Below, one piece after another: positions 61,399 through 64,000 of a DNA stretch of 64,000 nucleotides (position 1 is its first letter; every line of letters starts with the position of its first letter). The notes under the pieces were generated by a model, which was not told where the DNA came from, ran no database searches, and saw only the letters and a list, made by a program, of their open reading frames with translations. This DNA is from Archaeoglobus sp. JdFR-24. GTDB lineage: Archaea; Halobacteriota; Archaeoglobi; Archaeoglobales; Archaeoglobaceae. A program made the translations under genes and the position numbers. The stretch covers positions 1-64,000 of the forward strand of contig MTML01000042.1 in the NCBI GenBank assembly GCA_002011215.1, in the 5' to 3' direction.

Positions 61399-63315
61399 AT
61401 GCCATACGAAGCGGAAATTAAGGAAGTTGAAACCGATGTTTTGATACTTGGTGGAGGAATGTCAGGTTGCGGTGCAGCAGTGGAAGCATCCTACTGGGCA
61501 AAACCTCTTGGGTTGAAGGTAACACTTGTTGACAAGGCTGCACTTGACAGAAGTGGTGCAGTCGCAATGGGTCTGTCTGCTATTAACACATACCTTGGAA
61601 TGAGCGGGAGGGCAAGCTATGGTCAGTGGACTCCCGAAGACTTCGTAAAGTATGTGAGGACAGACCTGATGGGTATCATTAGAGAAGACCTTGTTTACGA
61701 TGTTGCAAGACATGTTGATTCAACAGTTCACCTTTTCGAGAAATGGGGTCTGCCAATCTGGAAGGATGAAAATGGAAAGTACATTAGAGAAGGACCATGG
61801 CAGATAATGATCAACGGTGAGAGTTACAAAGTTATTGTTGCTGAAGCAGCAAAGAGCGCGATTGGAATTGACAACATCTATGAAAGGGTTATGATAACCC
61901 ACCTGCTCACAGATGACAACGATCCCACCAGAGTTTGCGGTGCAGTAGGTTTCAGTGTAAGAGAAGACAAGTTCTATGTGTTCAAGGCCAAGGCTGTCAT
62001 CTGTGCATTTGGTGGTGCAGTTCACGTATTCAGACCAAGATCAACCGGAGAAGGTCTTGGTAGAGCATGGTATCCGCCATGGAACGCTGGATCGACATAT
62101 GCCCTCATGGCACAAGTCGGTGCCGAGCTCACATGTATGGATGTAAGATTCGTACCAGCAAGGTACAAGGATGGATATGGGCCAGTCGGTGCATGGTTCC
62201 TGCTGTTCAAGTGTAAAGCAACCAACGCATTTGGCGAGGAGTATATGGTTACAAGGAAGGCTGAAGTGGAGAAATTCCAGCCATACGGCTCAATGACGCC
62301 CATGCCAACATGTCTGAGAAACCACGCGATGCTCCTTGACATGAAAGAAGGTAAGGGACCAATCTACATGAGAACACCTGAAGCTATCAAGGCTCTTGCA
62401 GAAGCCATACCTGATGAGAAAGAGAGAAAGAAGAAATTCAAAGAACTCGAATCTGAAGCTTGGGAAGACTTCCTTGACATGACAATCTCACAGGCACTGC
62501 TCTGGGCAGCCCAGAACATCGACCCGGCTGTTGAACCATCTGAGATCATGCCATCTGAACCATACTTCATTGGTTCCCACGCAGGAGCTTCCGGTGCATG
62601 GGTAGTTGGACCTGCTGACTTAATGCCAGACGAATACAAGGATGCATTTCCAGCTCTGTACAACAGAATGACCACTGTGATGGGACTCTTTACATGCGGT
62701 GACGGGTCTGGCGCAAGCGGTCACAAGTTCTCAAGTGGTTCATTCACTGAAGGAAGAATTGCTGCAAAGGCAGCTGTAAAATTTGCAAACGACCACAAAG
62801 ACTACACACCCTCTGTAAGTGACGAGAAAGTAATGAAGCTGAGGGAGATTGTTTACAGACCACTGAACCTCTTTGAGGAGAACAAGAACGCAACAACAAG
62901 ACCAGAGATAAACCCCAACTACATCAGACCAAAGATGTTCATGTTCAGACTGCAGAAGATCATGGATGAATACGTGGGTGGTATCTCAACTTACTACACT
63001 ACAAGTGAGAAACTCCTTGAGAGAGGATTACAGCTCCTCCAGTTCCTGAAAGAAGACAGCGAAAAACTTGCAGCAGAGAACCTCCATGAGCTCCAGAGAG
63101 CTTGGGAGAACGTTCACAGAATGTGGGTTGCTGAGGCTCACACAAGAACGATCCTCGCAAGAAAAGAGACAAGATATCCAGGATATGTCTACAGAGCAGA
63201 CTATCCAGAGCTTGACGATGCAAACTGGAGAAAATTCGTTAACGTGAGATATAACCCACAGACTCAAGAGTGGGAAGTCATCGAAAGACCATACGTCCAG
63301 CTCGTTCCAGAGTAA
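61399..63315 (+). CDS. aprA: Adenylylsulfate reductase alpha subunit
   Basis: A 638-residue flavoprotein of the fumarate-reductase type: DVLILGGGMSGCGAAVEASY binds FAD, DKAALDRSGAVAMGLSAINT, and near the middle FTCGDGSGASGHKFSSGSFT closes the FAD site. It reduces APS to sulfite and AMP. Length and sequence are normal. It follows aprB by 17 bp, with GGAGGTG in front. Confidence 0.98.
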   Translation: MPYEAEIKEVETDVLILGGGMSGCGAAVEASYWAKPLGLKVTLVDKAALDRSGAVAMGLSAINTYLGMSGRASYGQWTPEDFVKYVRTDLMGIIREDLVYDVARHVDSTVHLFEKWGLPIWKDENGKYIREGPWQIMINGESYKVIVAEAAKSAIGIDNIYERVMITHLLTDDNDPTRVCGAVGFSVREDKFYVFKAKAVICAFGGAVHVFRPRSTGEGLGRAWYPPWNAGSTYALMAQVGAELTCMDVRFVPARYKDGYGPVGAWFLLFKCKATNAFGEEYMVTRKAEVEKFQPYGSMTPMPTCLRNHAMLLDMKEGKGPIYMRTPEAIKALAEAIPDEKERKKKFKELESEAWEDFLDMTISQALLWAAQNIDPAVEPSEIMPSEPYFIGSHAGASGAWVVGPADLMPDEYKDAFPALYNRMTTVMGLFTCGDGSGASGHKFSSGSFTEGRIAAKAAVKFANDHKDYTPSVSDEKVMKLREIVYRPLNLFEENKNATTRPEINPNYIRPKMFMFRLQKIMDEYVGGISTYYTTSEKLLERGLQLLQFLKEDSEKLAAENLHELQRAWENVHRMWVAEAHTRTILARKETRYPGYVYRADYPELDDANWRKFVNVRYNPQTQEWEVIERPYVQLVPE

Positions 63316-63355
63316 ACTTAAGGCGGTTAAGATGGGTAAGTGGGGGAATTTAACA

Positions 63356-63491
63356 ACACATCAATTTTTTTATCCCCTGCGATCCCACATGGAATTTTTT
63401 TATTTTTGTGAAATTTTTTGGCATCGCCTTTTACGTGAGTTACCCGAAACCGAATCTCTGAACGGTATTTCGGGTAATTTAATTGATGTGT
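63356..63491. promoter_or_regulatory. Nested inverted repeats between aprA and qmoA (terminator or RNA element)
   Basis: Outer arms ACACATCAATT (63356-63366) and AATTGATGTGT (63481-63491) are exact inverse complements. Inside is a strong hairpin: TTACCCGAAA plus CCG (63440-63452), a 10-nt loop, then CGG, two unpaired bases and TTTCGGGTAA (63463-63477). Runs of T occur between. It may end the sat-apr transcript or act in the leader of qmo. Confidence 0.6.
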
Positions 63492-63510
63492 GTAATATAA
63501 AAAATAGGGC

Positions 63511-63547
63511 AAAGGTTAGATTATCTAAGATAAACCTTTTAAATTAC
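63511..63547 (+). promoter_or_regulatory. qmoA promoter with dyad repeats
   Basis: AAAGGTT (63511-63517) and its inverse AACCTTT (63533-63539) flank a smaller dyad TTAGAT/ATCTAA (63516-63521, 63523-63528). The right arm runs into a TATA-like CTTTTAAATTA (about 63536-63547) about 40-50 bp before the qmoA ATG. The layout fits an operator overlapping a promoter. Confidence 0.45.
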
Positions 63548-63585
63548 TGTAACACTTACATTAAAAAAGTCCAAGGAGGCGAAGT

Positions 63586-64000
63586 ATGAGAGAAAGTATT
63601 CCATCAGGACCAGTGAGTGGAAATATTTTGGTTATAGGGGGAGGAATAGCTGGTTTGAGTGCTGCCCTTGAAGCCTCTGAAGCGGGATACGATGTTTTTG
63701 TTATAGACAGAAACCCCTATCTTGGAGGTAGAGTTGCACAGTTTTACAAGTATTTTCCAAAGCTATGCCCTCCATACTGCGGACTCGAGATTCTTTTCCG
63801 GAGGATAAGAAGCAATCCAAAGATCAGATTCTTGACAATGGCGGAAGTAGTTGATGTGAATGGTGAACCGGGAGCATTTGATGTCGATGTCAAAATAAAC
63901 CCGAGGTACGTAGATCTTGAGAAATGTACTGCATGTGGCGAATGTGCAAAGGTGTGCCCTGCAGAAAGACCAAATGATTTCAACTACGGAATGGATACCA
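63586..64000 (+). CDS. qmoA: QmoA, quinone-interacting oxidoreductase subunit A, cut by window edge
   Basis: The first 138 residues are present: FAD motif NILVIGGGIAGLSAALEASE, DRNPYLGGRVAQFYKYFP, and a ferredoxin-like CTACGECAKVCPAERP. This is the HdrA-like QmoA of the QmoABC complex, which links menaquinol to APS reductase. AAGGAGG precedes the ATG. The gene and presumably qmoB and qmoC continue beyond the window. Confidence 0.93.
   Translation, partial: MRESIPSGPVSGNILVIGGGIAGLSAALEASEAGYDVFVIDRNPYLGGRVAQFYKYFPKLCPPYCGLEILFRRIRSNPKIRFLTMAEVVDVNGEPGAFDVDVKINPRYVDLEKCTACGECAKVCPAERPNDFNYGMDT

Overview
The window comes from a sulfate-reducing, Archaeoglobus-type euryarchaeon. The diagnostic set is sat, aprB, aprA and the start of qmoA (dissimilatory sulfate reduction), formylmethanofuran dehydrogenase fwdDBAC (reverse methanogenesis C1 pathway), a futalosine menaquinone cluster, O-phosphoseryl-tRNA synthetase beside gatCA, RPA, RadA, TFS and an archaeosortase. 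Many genes have a TATA-like box about 25-30 bp before the ATG (leaderless) or a strong GAGGTGAT-type Shine-Dalgarno inside operons. Base composition looks AT-leaning, which would suit a low-GC Archaeoglobus (A. profundus or A. sulfaticallidus type), but the species cannot be fixed from the sequence alone.

Layout. 0-3.4 kb: a PAS histidine kinase cut by the left edge, ammonium transporter amt-glnK, and a divergent ribbon-helix-helix regulator. 3.5-7.4 kb: mqnE-mqnA-mqnC-mqnD. 7.4-13.2 kb: an AbrB-PhoU regulator divergent from pstSCAB-arsC-phoU. 13.3-18.6 kb (minus): thioesterase, HD hydrolase and fwdDBAC. 18.6-29.8 kb: housekeeping and conserved archaeal genes (metallo-beta-lactamase proteins, DUF1284, DUF371, a radical SAM/SPASM enzyme, RHH plus YhhQ transporter, ArsA ATPase, Na+/H+ antiporter, aminotransferase, RPA pair). 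30-32 kb: RadC, then a decayed vapBC pair. 32.3-36.7 kb: PEBP lipoprotein, the artA-asd-pssA-mptD operon, and a divergent PHP-NUDIX-TFS operon. 37-44 kb: accessory-looking DNA with a damaged HEPN-MNT pair, an FAD reductase, a UbiA prenyltransferase and a FIST/roadblock/KaiC-like signalling group. 44-58.9 kb: radA, M20 peptidase, DUF432-mscS-(broken wHTH), TPR, thioredoxin-HEAT fusion, DtxR, nfi-fdhD, gatCA-sepS, a nuclease and DUF1786. 59.2-64 kb: sat-(98 aa)-aprB-aprA-qmoA.

How they fit together: Sat activates sulfate to APS, AprAB reduces APS to sulfite using electrons from menaquinol delivered by Qmo, and menaquinone comes from the Mqn pathway. Fwd handles the terminal C1 step of lactate/acetyl oxidation (or CO2 fixation). 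ArtA beside archaetidylserine synthase and decarboxylase suggests lipid anchoring of surface proteins.

Most notable observations: (1) artA sits in an operon with both enzymes that make archaetidylethanolamine; (2) mqnE and mqnC share an almost identical 98-bp DNA tract, suggesting gene conversion; (3) many gene junctions carry short perfect or near-perfect tandem duplications (11-19 bp), several copying a Shine-Dalgarno or start region; (4) two genes have an in-frame TAG where readthrough would restore a normal protein; (5) the sat upstream region and the aprA-qmoA gap carry clear repeat and hairpin structure. No tRNA, rRNA, CRISPR array or intact insertion sequence was seen.
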